A stretch of 64,000 nucleotides of DNA, taken from contig OZ022340.1 in NCBI GenBank assembly GCA_963989245.1, forward strand, positions 34,589,710-34,653,709, written 5' to 3'. Origin of the DNA: Nansenia antarctica (Eukaryota > Chordata > Actinopteri > Argentiniformes > Microstomatidae). How positions within the stretch are numbered: the stretch's first letter is position 1; every line of letters starts with the position of its first letter. Shown one piece after another: positions 1 through 12,400 of this stretch. A program made the translations under genes and the position numbers. Below the pieces are notes generated by a model that made no database searches, was not told the origin of the DNA, and was given only the letters and a program-made list of their open reading frames with translations.

Positions 1-2178
1 TTCTCCATATTTCTTTATGGTATCTATCAGCGCAGGGACCGAAAGGACCGGGTCGCTTACATAAGTCAGAATATCATCCGCATAAAGGGAAATCTTGTGT
101 TCCTTGTTTCCCATGTCCTTTATGCCTTTTATTTCCTCATTCTGTCTTATAGATGCTGCCAGGGGTTCAATATTTATAGCGAACAGCAGGGGGCTAAGAC
201 AGTCCCCTTGTCTCACCCCTCTTTGTAAGTCAAAGAACCCAGAACAGCATGCATTTACTCTGACACGTGATCTTGGATTTCTGTAAATAACTCTGACCCA
301 ATCTATAAATTCTGGGTGAAATCCCATTGCAGATAGTGTGCTGTATAAAAAGTCCCAATTCACGGTGTCAAATGCTTTCTGTGCGTCAAAGCTTATTAAC
401 ATTGATGTTTGCTTATTTCTTTTAGCGCAAGTAATGATGTTTAGGGTTCTTCTTATATTGTTCGCACCTTGCCGATTAGGGATGAATCCTGTTTGATCTG
501 GGTTTATCAAAGTAGTAATATGTTTTTGAACTCTTTGTGCCAAAATACTTGTCAGTAATTTCTGGTCGTTGCATAACAAACTGATGGGTCTGTATCCTTC
601 ACATAGAGTTGGGTCTTTCCCTTCTTTATGAATTACAGATATAATGGCCTGTGACCATGTCTCTGGAGGGTTGTTCTTGGAGAGGGAGTAGCTAAACACC
701 TTAGTTAGTATGGGCGCTAGGTCATTTACGAAGCATTTATAGAATTCTCCAGGGAATCCATCAACCCCTGGAGACTTATTGCTTTTACCTTTTTTTATTG
801 CATCTCTTATTTCTGTTTCCGTAATTGGTTCTATCATCTGTTTTGATGCTTCTTCTGATAATGTGGGGAGGTTTAAACCGGTGAGGAAGGTCTCAGTATT
901 CTCTGCTGATGTTTGTTGTCTGGGATCTTTGTATACATTTTGGTAGAATGATGCAAAGGCATCTGCTATCTCTTTGGGTTGAGACACTGTTTTGTTCTGT
1001 GTAGGGTGACAGATTTTGGAGACAGTGCGATTGGCTTGGGCTTTACGAAGTTGGAAAGCTAGAAGGCGGCTAGCCCTATTCCCCATCTCGTAGTATCTCT
1101 GTCTGGAGAATCTTAAAGCCCATTCTGCCTTAAATGATAAGAGTTTGTCTAAGGCTTTTCTTGCCTCCTTAAGTTCTGTAGCAATGTTACTTGTTCTTGT
1201 GGTTTTGTGTTGTGTCTCTAGGAGCTTTATTTTGTTTTCCAGAATTAATTGTTCCTCAAGTCGCTGTCTCTTTATTTTTGATGATATCTGTATGATTTTT
1301 CCTCTGATAACTGCTTTTGCCCCCTCCCACAAAATTGAAGGATTAACTTCGCCATTTTCATTTATCTCAAAATATTATTTTAGAGTATTACTTAATTCTT
1401 CCACTGTTTCGGACTTATTTAGCAGTGATACATTTAACCTCCAGTATCTGAAAAAGGAATGCAAGCCTAGATCCACCTTCAGCACAATGGGTGCGTGATC
1501 GCTCAGAGTTATAGGTTCAATGGTACATTCTCTTACTTTATACATGTATTGTTGGGGGAGACAGAAAAAGTCAATCCTTGAATAGCTATTATGCACGTTA
1601 GAAAAAAAACTGAAATCCTTCCCCCCTGGGTTTTTGGTTCTCCATGGATCCGTAAGACCCAGTTCGGACATAAAGTTATTCAATGCTTTTGTTTTGGGGC
1701 ACTGAATTCCCTTCTCATTGGGCATCCTGTCCATTTTCCCATCCTGCACTGCATTAAAGTCCCCTCCTATTATTAGTATCCCTTTTGAGTTGCCAGCAAT
1801 GATGTTAGCTATTTCTCTAAAGAACATTGGGTCACACTCATTTGGAGCGTATACATTCAATAAAGATACCTCAGTTCCTCCAGCGGTCCCAATGACCATG
1901 ACATACCGCCCTGATTTATCCTGTATCACCTTCTCTGCACTAAAGGCCAAATTTCTGTTAACTAAAATAGCCACTCCTCTTTTTTTCCCATATGAGGCAC
2001 TATATACTAGGTTAACCCATTCCCTTTTTAATTTGATGTGCTCATTCTCTGATAAATGAGTTTCTTGTAGTAAGGCAATTGAACATTGCATTTTTTTTAA
2101 CTGAGAGAGTATTTTCTTCCTTTTAATAGGATGGTTTAATCCATGGACGTTATAACTCACTACTGTCAATTTATCCAT
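1..2178 (-). pseudogene. L1 ORF2: endonuclease and reverse transcriptase, 3' part off the window
   Basis: ORF2 would nick target DNA and copy the element RNA by target-primed reverse transcription. It starts at the ATG at 2,178. The APE-type endonuclease fills roughly residues 1-235: N in VVSYNVHGLN, E in LLQETHL, GGDFNAV, and the SDHAP box near residue 227. An in-frame TAA at 1,375-1,377 ends the first open stretch after 267 codons. Downstream the same frame stays open to position 1. It shows RT palm motifs SFDAQKAFDTV, then GVRQGDCLSPLL, then YADDIL around 75-95. A single nonsense codon therefore separates two otherwise good halves. ORF1 ends 505 bp upstream. Classed as broken because of the stop, which could also be a sequencing difference. 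Confidence 0.85.
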
Positions 2179-2683
2179 GTGGATACAAGTATCCCATGAT
2201 TGTGTCCATCAAAGTTAACAATACAAAAAATGTAGACTTGTACCCGTGATAACAGAGCCCCTTATGTGACTGCATAGTAAGGGGAATAACATAGAACGTC
2301 CACAATTGTGGAGAATAAGAACACACAAATAGAACAACAGAAAAATAAACTTCCAAAAGCCCAACTGTTCTAACAAACATAGAATCAGTCTCAACAAGGA
2401 TGGAGAGTTGTGACCGTTCTCTCCGGGGATGTGCACAGAGTGCCGTCGCAACTATAGCCTACGCTGATAAGTCGCCTTGTGAAAAATTAAAAAGAGGAAA
2501 AGAAAAAAAAGCCCCTCGAGTGAGGAGAACAGTTTCTTATTGATTAACTTTAAATCATAACATTACAAAACTAGCCAAAATATATGTTCATTGCATAGTG
2601 CATCTTGTCACGTTCCTATCATCATATCTCCTAGTATCAGTAGTACTCACAACTCTTGTTGTTTCATTCACTCTTCAATGGCC

Positions 2684-3356
2684 TTATTCACCATTGAGAA
2701 TGTTCTGCAAATCAGCGTTGGTCATCAAATTCGTCCGGTTTGAGATTGAAGTCCCAGACCGGTTGCTTTGCATTAGCTTCGCCTGGAGTTTCTCCCGCTC
2801 GTCGACCCGGACATGGATACCCAACTCTCCGAGTGTTGTGGCCGCGTCTGCGAGCGTCATGAAGGTCTTCGTTCCGGAATTGAGGTAGATTTTCAGCTTG
2901 GCAGGGAAGGGGGATTGAGCTTTAATGTTTTTCTCTTTGAGCAGTTTCATCACGTCTCTTACTTGCTTCCGTTTCTTTTGTGTATCTGAAGTGTAGTCCT
3001 GGTCAAAGAATATCTTCCCCCCGTTGTATGGCACTCCTCCGCGATGTTTCCAAGCCTCTTGGATGACCGTTTCTTTGATTCTGTAGTCCAGAAATCTGAC
3101 GATGATGGACCTCGGGGGGCTCGCGGGATCTTTCGGTTTCATAGTGAGTGAGCGGTGAGCCCTCACTACATTTAGGTGCACCTCCTCTGGTAGTGTCAGT
3201 GAGGATTGGATGAGATCACTTGTGAACTTCAGCATATCCATGTTACTTTCCTCATCCTCTTTCACCCCATATATGCGAACGTTATTCCGCCTGGCCCTGG
3301 ATTCTAGGTCGTCACATTTAGCTGACAGGCTAGCTTCTCTGTGTAGCATGTGGTGA
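2684..3356 (-). pseudogene. L1 ORF1, 3' two-thirds (RNA-binding domain)
   Basis: This is the RRM and C-terminal domain of an L1 ORF1 protein, the trimeric RNA-binding chaperone that packages L1 RNA. Recognisable motifs are RARRNNVRIYGVKE at the start of the RRM, a PRSIIVRF strand, and the C-terminal segment with AKLKI and GIHVRVDERE. The reading frame runs into the EnSpm-like insertion at 3,356, so the ATG at 3,385 lies in the inserted transposon end and is not a real start. The missing N-terminal coiled coil is found at 27,667-27,954. The gap to the ORF2 start (2,179-2,683) holds no convincing reading frame. Confidence 0.85.
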
Positions 3357-3447
3357 CCCAGCCAGCACGCCCACGTGGGTCCCATATGGTTTCAAGGTGG
3401 GCTAACCCATATGGGCCTCATGTCGGCAATGTTAGCGGGATCCACTT

Positions 3448-3840
3448 GGGTCCCAACTGGGATGCCCATGTGGGCTTTAGGTGGGTTCTACCTGGGCCCT
3501 AGGTGGGCCCCAACTAGGCATGTCTATATGGGACCGAGGTGGGTCCTAACTGGGATGCCCATGTGGGCTTTAGGTGGGTTCTACCTGGGCCCTAAGTGGG
3601 CCCCAACTAGGCAAGTCTATATGGGACCGAGGTGGGTCCTAACTGGGATGCCCATGTGGGCTTTAGGTGGGTTTTACCTGGGCCCTAGGTGGGCCCCAAC
3701 CAGGCAAGTCTATATGGGACCGAGGTGGGTCCTAACTGGGATGCCCATGTGGGCTTTAGGTGGGTTCTACCTGGGCCCTAGGTGGGCCCCAACCGGGCAA
3801 GTCTATATGGGACCGAGGTGGGTCCTAACTGGGTTTGGTT
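3448..3840. repeat. Left subterminal tandem array, 93-bp unit
   Basis: About four copies of a 93-bp unit rich in TGGG, GTGGG and GGGCCC words, with starts spaced exactly 93 bp apart (3,538, 3,631, 3,724, 3,817). Each unit mixes short inverted words such as TGGGCCCTAGGTGGGCCCCA. Because 93 is a multiple of three, a reading frame stays open across the array (3,375-3,887), but it is not a gene. Such arrays usually serve as transposase-binding sites. Confidence 0.85.
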
Positions 3841-4411
3841 GTGCAATGGTTCCTTTGATTTCCAATGTGGGTCCTAATAAGATTTAAATATAAATAAAAT
3901 AGATTAAGCAGTATTTGACATGAACCGTGTTAATTATTGTAAACACACCTAAAATAAAAATTGGGTATAACATTTTACACGTCTTAAGTTTTACCAGGAT
4001 GAAAATAGACAATATATATTTTGACAAATTTATTAAAAACAATATTACAACAAGATAATAAAAATACAATGAAAATAACAATGCAGCAGTGTAAAGGTGC
4101 AGGAAAAGGCACACATCAAATGTACAGGTGTACATACAGTATATACATACAAATTGTACACTTAAAGGGCAAAACAATATTCCCACAATCCTCCACAGAG
4201 ACTAATAACAGAACAAAATATAAGAATAACAATGGTCCAAAAAATAAAAATAGTGTGCATCAAAATCTTTCATTGTCCATGAAACAGGCCAAGGGATTCC
4301 AATAAAAAAAGAATCTTGGGCCCTCTGTGCGTGTCTCTTCAGCCTTTCGGTTTTAATCCCCAGTGACAGAACCAACCACAGGGCAGCATTGTAGAGAAAG
4401 AGAGACTTTGC
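3841..4411. other. AT-rich 3' flank of the EnSpm-like genes, no gene seen
   Basis: This AT-rich stretch lies between the left subterminal array and the last exon of the second minus-strand gene. Open frames here are short, hydrophobic and unsupported. It probably holds the 3' untranslated region of the minus-strand transcript, but no clear poly(A) context could be fixed. Confidence 0.4.
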
Positions 4412-6487
4412 CTACTGGGTTGGTGCATCATCCAGTTGTAGAAGCTGTGTCTGAGGTCTAACTCTTTTTCCACCTCTATCGCGAGCTCCAGTGAACCACT
4501 TGGAGAGAGCCTTTTCTGCATCCTTGTGGTTGGTTTCTTGAGTGAGGGTATTTTTCTTTAGTCCCCCTAATAGAAATGACAAGAGGCCAACTGTTAGAAA
4601 TTATAGCATTATGGAACTTTCTTGAGTGACATCAGTTTAAATGTTTTGAAGATTTGTTGTGCCCCGTTTCCATTGCTGTATATACTGTCTTTGCTGTGGC
4701 ATACCTTCTATTGGTATACTACATCAAATGTGTTGCCAAATTAAAAATGTAAAAGTTAGACTGAGCAATTCAACACTCAAACTTACCATATATGACATCA
4801 TAAAGGCGCATTTCTCTGACTCTTCCTCTTGCTGTGACGTCCATGAAGGTTGAACTGGACTGCCAGATCATTTGAGAGGAGGTACGGCATCATTCTTCTG
4901 GTAGCATCATCCAGTGAAGTACCTCCGATATCTCCAACCATGGCAACCTGAGTGTATGGGGGAAAAAAATCACAGGAAGGAAAAGCTGTAAGTGAACAGC
5001 AAGATATACATTTCAAGCAGTCATTCTATCTTTAAACACACTTATGTCCCCATTCTACCAGTTTTCAGTGGGACGTCTGCTCCTGCAGGTGGTTCCAGCT
5101 ACGACACAGCCTTGCCCCATTTCCTCCAACTCACATGTACAAACACAATACAAGCAAATTTTCAAGTGAATAAAAGATTCAAACTTACAACTCCAGACAT
5201 GAACGCAGAGTCACTCAGCTTCTCGTTCATGGAATCGACGTCTTCATTCGTTTTCAGTGGGAAGTCTGCTCCTGCAGGTGGTTCCAGCAACGACACAGCC
5301 AGAGGCGGAGCCTGTTGCTTCAGCACCAGGTTCAACATAGTCTTTATCACTCGTATGTCTTCGGCCTGTTTCTCCATATCCTCTGTCTGTTTCTCCATGT
5401 GGTCTATCAGGCTTCGATAAACTGTTGGTCCAGGGCAATTGGGACAGGTCGGACCCTGGCTTCCACTGGAGCGCCTCACTCGGTACTCACTTGCACTGCT
5501 TGGACTCTGGCTTCCACTGGAGCGCCTCATGCTCGGGGACTTCCTCACACCGATTGGACTCTGACGTCCACTGTGGTGCCTTTTGGGGGATGCACTTGGG
5601 GGGACAGCGGAGTGCCTCCCTCCCTGGGAGACACTAGGCGTAAGTCCATGGGGGGGTTTAGGGGGCAAGTCATCCTCACCACAAGAGTCAGATTAGTCTT
5701 CACTTGAATGACGCTGGTATTTGCTTGATGGCCTATTCAGATAAAAGCATACATTTTAGCACATTAAACATGAAACATGAAAAGTTAACTTAAGGGAGCA
5801 CATCAGCCATTTTCAAACTTGGCTCAATTTCTGTCTACTAGTGACATAGTGTGTAGACAGAAATGGTGCCTGAGCATTAGTGAGGACTAAATAGCCAATT
5901 GTACATATTAGCTGTAGATCAGCTAGTATGAAGCTGGGCTGATATGAAGATAGGTTGAAAATGGGTGAAGTGGTCCTTTTAAAAAGGTACCTACAAGTGA
6001 ACCCACTGAAAATTTGGGCTGGGACGCTAACAATTTATAAAAATCAATATATTGTTAGAGATATACGTACTTTCGTTTTCGCTTGCTTGGCGTTTCACCG
6101 TCCGTCGTCAGATCAGCTTTTCTCTCTGCATCTGACAGCTTCCTTCGGGCGTCTGAGTACGTGTCTAAAAGACAAAATGGGGAAACAAACTTTAAGCAAT
6201 TTTTCTAAGTTAAAGTAATGCAAATTGTTCACGTTTTCAGACTTATCCCCCTCCCCAGAAACTATGATTTTCATACCTGCACTTCTCATTATCTTGACAG
6301 GGCATCTGTGCCATGTCCCATCCGTCTTCGGCTGCATAGCCTTTGCCACCTTTGAAGGTGCATTCTTTCGAGGATACCAACACTCCTCCTTGTCCTCATC
6401 AATTAACCAGCAGGCTGGTATGATGTCGATTGTCACCGCATCTGCAATTCGCTCAGCGGTGAACTCCACAATGTAGAAGTGGGGCAT
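4412..6487 (-). pseudogene. DUF4806-like second protein of the EnSpm-like element
   Basis: A multi-exon minus-strand gene. Exons with GT/AG borders can be drawn at 6,487-6,277 (starts MPHFYIVEF), 6,164-6,071 (lysine/arginine-rich end KRKRK), about 5,720-5,189 (low-complexity S/P/R stretch, then a coiled region), 4,947 to about 4,785 (NDLAVQFNLHGRHSKRK), and 4,566 to the stop at 4,412. The layout resembles proteins found next to EnSpm transposases in fish: an N-terminal domain with a conserved WYPP-like box, a basic linker and a C-terminal DUF4806. The function is unknown. Damage is visible as an in-frame TAA at 5,693-5,695 near the exon 3 acceptor and a stop in exon 4 unless the frame shifts. 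Part of exon 3 is also duplicated downstream (5,058-5,110). The family call is moderate. Confidence 0.5.
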
Positions 6488-6550
6488 ACTGCAAAGTGCA
6501 CATGTTGTCAGTCAGGTCTTTTTTTCTTTCTTTTTTTTCTTTGTGGTTAG

Positions 6551-7339
6551 TTACTGGTTATGCAACTGAGGAAAAGCCACACTCCCATCTTGGAAAGGTA
6601 GTAGTATGAGTTTTTCGGTTAAGTCAGTCACCGGCACACCATGAAGCCGACCAGACAGTTGTGTCACTGTTTTGATCCCCACACAAGATGACTCAAGAGG
6701 GTAACTGCAAAAGCACCCTTCTCTGTCATAAAACTGACACACAGCGTACATAGCTCCTGAGAACAACTGTACAATATTCTTCACTACAGCAACTCTTCCC
6801 TCAACATTAAAACAGTTGTTGCCTTGAGAGATGGAGATAATATTTCCCTCATGCCTGTACTGCTTGTACTGCATACGTGCAGGACGATCTGGGAGAGTTG
6901 GACCAGCTACATGTGGTTGTTGAGGCTTATCCCCCCTTTCCTGTCCATTATCAAGCCTGTTCCTCTCACCTAAACGCCTCACAAGTTGGGGCACAATGCC
7001 TTGTGGCCTTCTTACTAGCCGCTTCATTGTCCCCAGATAATTTTCAAAGGGGAAGCATGAAACATTGTCCAAGGCACCAAACTTTCTTGCATCATCAGCC
7101 AGATGTATGAGCGAATGGGTGTTATACACTACCTGCTCTGGTCCATATATCTTTGAAAAGTTGGTCACATAACATTTCAATAGCTTGTCTGCATAGTCAC
7201 AGTATGCAGAACACAATGCTGGACATGAGCTAGTAACAACGATGGAGCGATTCAGATGTAGCGTTTTGAGTAATACGATGGGAACAGATGAAGACAACAC
7301 CAATTGAGCTAGCTCGGTATATACATTTTTTTTTACCAT
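6551..7339 (-). pseudogene. EnSpm-like transposase, C-terminal exon only
   Basis: Open frame of about 260 codons. Its segment YGPEQVVYNTHSLIHLADD, followed by FGALDN and FPFENYLGTMKRLVRRP, is characteristic of the C-terminal part of animal EnSpm/CACTA transposases. These enzymes cut at the element ends with a DDE-type active site. The N-terminal two-thirds, which carries the catalytic acids, is absent: upstream (7,340-8,700) there is only non-coding sequence and microsatellites. The apparent start MVKKNVY is therefore an accident of truncation or of an upstream splice site. The neighbouring minus-strand gene at 4,412-6,487 follows 64 bp downstream, the usual pairing in these elements. Confidence 0.65.
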
Positions 7340-7806
7340 TTATTCCAGAGACATTATCCAGTGGCTGACCTCATTAGTGTTTAGATATCTTGACTGGCTA
7401 CGCAGTTCGCTTGTTGTTAGCTATTTGACCTAGCAACAGAGGCTAATCTCGCTATTCGTCTATTGTCCAGGGGACAGAGCTAGTTAGCTAGCTAACGTTA
7501 ACACAAAACATTTCACACTCAAATACATTTCAGGTTCACATCACCGAGCTCCTTACCTTGTGTATTCCCTTAGGAAATTTCACAGTTGGTAACAAAAGTT
7601 GGCGATCAATCAATTGTTTTTGATAAACAGTGTATTATTTAATTCCCCCCTCACAGTTTCTTTGTGGGTAACAGTAAAGTGTGTCCTCCTGCGTTCAGGG
7701 AAAACAGCCCGCTCGAAGGTTTGGATATTTAAACCTTAAGAACAAAGAGGATAGGCTCTCGCAATTGGTCGGTTCATGACTGTCGTCATGACCAGCCAGT
7801 TCCCTC

Positions 7807-7883
<77 letters not shown>

Positions 7884-8715
7884 CACACACACTACTAACT
7901 AACTAAAGTACATTTACTTAAATGAGTACTAACCCCTAGAACAACATTGGGCTCACCTGGTACATTGTAATACATTTCTATAGATGATATTGATCTCATA
8001 TAATCCACAAACTCTCGACTGTCGTCATGACCAGCCAGTTCCCTCCCCCCACCTCTCTCTCTCTCTCTTTCTCTCTCACTCATACAGGTCACCGAAATTC
8101 AAACTCACTGAGTTTGAATAACAATGACATTGGCTTCACATGTATTCTAGAGAAGCTATTTTGCATCTGTATGCTGTAGTCGTTGCACCCTATGGTTGCA
8201 CCCCCCCCCCCACACACACACACACACACACCGTTTTGTAAGCCCACACACATGATAAATAAATTAGACTTGGATGAATTTAGTGGTATTTTAACAAAGG
8301 TAAACAGTTGACTGATGTATGTTGAAAATGGAGAGAGATTTTAGTTGTATGGGAGTATGTTATTACAATTTAACTTATACAATTGGTGGGCTGAATTTTG
8401 TCTCCCTTCTATTGAGACATATTTAGATTGTGTCAAAGGTTATGTGAAAAAAAAGCAATCATAATTGTTTTCTTTTGCCTAAATAAAGAAGAAGTTGTCC
8501 ATTTACTTCCGGCGCCCTGAGGGGCAAAAAATCATATCCGCCATCCGTTGGCCATACATTGACACACATTTAGCATTTAAAATGTTGCTCAATATTACAA
8601 TAGAGCAGGCCAGGCCGAATATGGCTGACCCCTTGCCTAGAGCAAGAACAATAATTCTAACAATTGACTGTGAAGTTGATTGCATGGCAGAAAAATAAAT
8701 TATTATTAATTATTA
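7340..8715. other. Non-coding interior of the EnSpm-like element with microsatellites
   Basis: No supported gene. It holds (TC)n-(AC)n at 7,815-7,890, a second (TC)n at 8,053-8,082 and (C)n(CA)n at 8,200-8,232. A roughly 50-bp segment beginning GACTGTCGTCATGACCAGCC occurs twice (about 7,778 and 8,019), each copy followed by the TC tract. That suggests a local direct duplication of about 240 bp. Confidence 0.6.
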
Positions 8716-8719
8716 TTAT

Positions 8720-8870
8720 CTGGGTTGATCATGTTCAACCCAGATTTGACTCAACAATTAAGGGAATGAACTCGTTCTCATGCTATTCAACAAAAATGTG
8801 GAATGCCCTACCCAAAGGAGTAAAGGAGTGTAAAACTCTACTCACTTTCAAAACTTCGAAAATGGCCCCC
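8720..8870 (+). mobile_element. Short LINE ORF2 C-terminal fragment
   Basis: The plus strand encodes NSFSCYSTKMWNALPKGV and a following LLTFK segment. This is the pattern at the very end of CR1/L2-type LINE proteins (a hydrophobic W-N-xLP box). There is no RT core and no recognisable 3' tail, so it is a scrap inside the EnSpm-like element. Confidence 0.5.
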
Positions 8871-8904
8871 TGTCAAAGTCTTAACTTAACCCCCCCCCTT
8901 CCAA

Positions 8905-9190
8905 CCCATGCCAGTGAGCCCACATGTAGCCCACGTGGGACACACATGGGCTTGCCCACTTCCAACCCGTGCCAGTTAGCCCACATGTAGACCACGTGGG
9001 AACCACATGGGCTTTCCCACTTCCAACCCATGCCAGTTAGCCCACATGTAGACCACGTGGGACCCACATGGGCTTGCCCAGTTCCAGCCCACGCCCAGTT
9101 AGCCCATATGGAGACCATGTGGGACCCTCATAATTTGCCCAGTTCCAGCCCATGCCCACTTGGTACCCAAGTAGCCCGCATTGAACCCAT
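8905..9190. repeat. Right subterminal tandem array, 61-bp unit
   Basis: About four to five copies of a 61-bp unit, with starts near 8,917, 8,978 and 9,039, containing AGCCCACATGTAG and CACGTGGG words. It is related in word content to the left array but has a different period. The L2-type LINE begins right after it, so this marks the right subterminal region of the EnSpm-like element. Confidence 0.8.
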
Positions 9191-9335
9191 ATAATAATAA
9201 TAATAATTCATTAGATTTATATAGCGCTTTTCCGAGGCTCAAAGACGCTGACAATATGGGAAAAACGGAAAACACAGAAACAACAAGCAACAGATAACAT
9301 GGGCACATAGAACACAGAGTTAACGAACGGGGAAG

Positions 9336-9480
9336 GGGAGGTTGTATGCATGTCCATGGGGGGAGGGGGGTGGCAGGGTTAGGGGAGATGGTTAGGGGTA
9401 GGGGAGGTTGTATGCATGTCCAGGGGGGGGCGGGGGTGGCAGGGATGGGGGAGATGGCTAGGGGTAGGGGAGGCTGTAGG
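9336..9480 (-). repeat. Tandem duplication in the L2 3' untranslated region
   Basis: About two copies of a 68-69 bp G-rich unit (plus strand: GGGGAGGTTGTATGCATGTC ...), located between the L2 stop codon and the (ATT)n tail. LINE 3' regions often carry such short G-rich repeats. Confidence 0.6.
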
Positions 9481-12400
9481 CATGGGAGAACAGGTAGGTT
9501 TTGAGGTGGGATTTAAAAGTGAGGAGTGAGGGTGAGTCTCTGAGTGGTTGAGGGAGAGAGTTCCAGAGGCGGGGTGCGGCTCGTGAAAAGGCACGGTGAC
9601 CGAAGCCTTTGAGTTTTGAGGGTGGGACAGTGAGGGGAACAATGGATGAGGATCGGAGGGTACAGGTAGGGCGGTGGGGGAGAAGGAGGTCAGTCAGGTA
9701 AGGGGGGGCCAGGCTATGGAGGACTTTGTATGTGAGGATGAGGACTTTGAATTGTATAAGTTCTTTAATGGGGAGCCAGTGGAGAGAGTGGAGGACAGGA
9801 GTGATGTGGTCACGGGAGCGGGTGTTTGAGAGGAGGCGTGCAGCAGAGTTTTGGACCATCTGGAGTCTATGGAGGGAGCGGGAGGTGATGCCGGTGAGTA
9901 GGGAGTTGCAGTAGTCGAGGCGGGAGGAGATGAAGGCATGGATGAGGGATTCAGCAGCGGGGGGGGAGAGGCAGTGTCTGATTTTTGCAATGTTTCGGAG
10001 GTGGAAGTAGGATGTCTTGACAATGGAACTGACGTGGGGATCGAATGAGAGGGTGGGGTCCAGAATGAAGCCGAGGTTGCGAGCCAGGGGGGAGGGGGTG
10101 ATGGTAGTGTCGTCAATGGTGAGTGTGATGGGTCCGGTTTTATTGAGGGTGGATTTGGTGCCGATGAGGATGACTTCGGTCTTTTCACTGTTCAGTTTGA
10201 GGAAGTTGTGTGTGAGCCAGGTTTTTATTGCGGAGATGCAGGTTTCGATGTGAGTGAGGGGTGGGTTCTGGGTGGAGTTTGTGGTGATGTAAATCTGTGT
10301 GTCATCAGCGTAGCAGTGGAAGTCCAGGTTGAATTGGCGGATGATGTGACCGAGGGGGAGTGTGTAGCAGAGGAAGAGCAGGGGGCCGAGGACTGAGCCT
10401 TGTGGGACCCCCTGTGTGACAGAGGAGGAGGAGGAGGTGTGACCGGAGAGGGAGATGAACTGGTGTCTGTTGGTGAGGTAGGAGGTAAGCCAGTCCAGGG
10501 CGGTGCCCTCAACACCCAGTTGGCGCAGCCTTTGAAGGAGGATGGAGTGGGACACTGTGTCGAAGGCTGCGCTCAGGTCTAGTAGAACTAGGATGTTGAG
10601 GGCACCTGAGTCTGCAGAGGTGAGGAGATCGTTGATTACTTTGACCAGGGCTGTTTCAGTGCTGTGATGTGGGCGGAAGCCAGATTGAAGGGGTTCATAC
10701 AGTTTGTTGGATTGGAGGTGGGAGTGAAGTTGGGCAGCGACAACGCGCTCTAGGGTTTTGGAAAGGAATGGTAGGTTGGAGATGGGGCGGTAGTTGGAGA
10801 GATTGGCTGGGTCAAGAGTGGGCATTTTGAGAATGGGGGTGACAGCGGCAAGTTTGTAGCTTGAGGGAACGTGGCCTTGGGATAGTGACTGATTGAAGAG
10901 GGCAGTGAGGTGGGGGATGAGGGCAGGGAGGCAGGCCTTGGTCAGGGTGGTAGGGAGGGGGTCGAGGGAGCAGGTGGTTGTTTTGGAGGCGGTGATGATA
11001 GTAGTGATGAGGGAGGAGTCAACAGGGGAGAAAGTAGTGAGAGGAGTAGGGGGAGGGTAGTCAGGAGGGGGGAAGATGACAGCAGGGGGGGCGGGGGTGG
11101 TGGAGTTGGAGATGGAGGCAGTCAGTGAGCTATTGATGTGGGAGATCTTGCTGTTGAAGGCGTGGAGAAAGGAGTTGCAGAGGTCAGGGGAGGAAGTTGT
11201 GTTGTTGTCCGGGGGTTGGAGTAGTGTCTTGACAGTGGAGAAGAGGGTGCGGGGGTTTCGATTGGAGGTGTTGATGAGGGTGGAGTAGTAGGCAGATTTG
11301 GCAGCTTGGAGTGCGTCACGGTAGGAGGAGATATGTTGCTTGTAGACTTCGGCATGGACAGTGAGGTGGGTTCTATTGTGTAGTCGTTCAAGTTGGCGGC
11401 CGGTCTGTTTCATGGTGCGTAGTTCAGGGGTGTACCAGGGGGAGGAGGTGGTGAAGGAGACAGTGATGGTTTTCAAGGGGGCCAGTGAGTCAAGGGAGTC
11501 AGAGAGAATGGAGTTGAGTAAGGTGGCATAGTCTGCCGGGTTGGTGGGAGTGGAGTCAGTGGGGAGGGCAGAAGATATGGACTGGGATAGAGTGAGTGGG
11601 TTGACAGATTTTATGTTACGGAAGGAGATGGTGCGTTTGATGGGGTGGCGCGGTAGGGGCAGGGGGGCAGAGAAGAGGATGCAGTGGTGGTCAGAGAGTG
11701 GGAAAGGAAAAGGGTGGGGGTTGGATATGGGTAGGGAGGCAGAGCAGACAAGGTCGAGTGTGTGGCCTTTTACATGGGTGGGGAAGTTGATGTGCTGGGT
11801 GAGGTGGAAACAATCAAGGAGAGAGAGGAAATCAGAGGTGAGGTTGGAGTTGGGTTGGTCGACATGGATATTAAAGTCACCGGTGAGTAAGAGACGGGTA
11901 GAAAGGGAAGAGGCAATGGTGAGGAGTTCAGAGAGATCAGACAGAAAAGAGGGGTGTGGCTTCGGTGGGCGGTAGAGTAGGAGTGCAGTTATGGAGTTGG
12001 GGAGTGAAAAGGCGAGGTATTCGAAGGATGACATGGGTGGGAGGTTGAGGTCCAGTACAGTGACAGTTAGGGTGAGTTTGTGGAGAGCAGCGAGACCACC
12101 CCCTCGCTTGGAGAGGCGGGGTTTAGCGATGTAGGTGTAATTAGGGGGGGTGGCCTGGTTGAGTGAGTAGTAGTCCGAGGGTTGTTGCCAGGTTTCAGTG
12201 AGGAGAAGTATGTCCAGGTTGTTGTCCAGTATCAGTTCAGATATGACAGGGGATTTGTTGGAGAGAGAGCGAGTGTTCAACAGTGCAAGGGAGATGGATG
12301 GGGGAGCAGGAGGGAGAGAGCGGAGGTTTGAGGGGTCAGCGGTGCGGTGTGGGATGATGACAGGTGAGCGAGAGTTAGTCCAGAATGAGGGGATGTTTGT

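Noticed and set aside
3385..3385. ATG at 3,385 as the start of L1 ORF1
   Set aside because: It lies in the end of the inserted EnSpm-like element; the real ORF1 start is at 27,954.
3375..3887. 170-codon glycine/tryptophan-rich frame
   Set aside because: It is a translation of the 93-bp subterminal array of the EnSpm-like element; 93 is a multiple of three, so the frame stays open by chance.
4339..4521. 60-codon minus-strand frame starting MQKRLSPSG
   Set aside because: An alternative phase of the last DUF4806-like exon (4,566-4,412), which has a proper acceptor and fits the gene.
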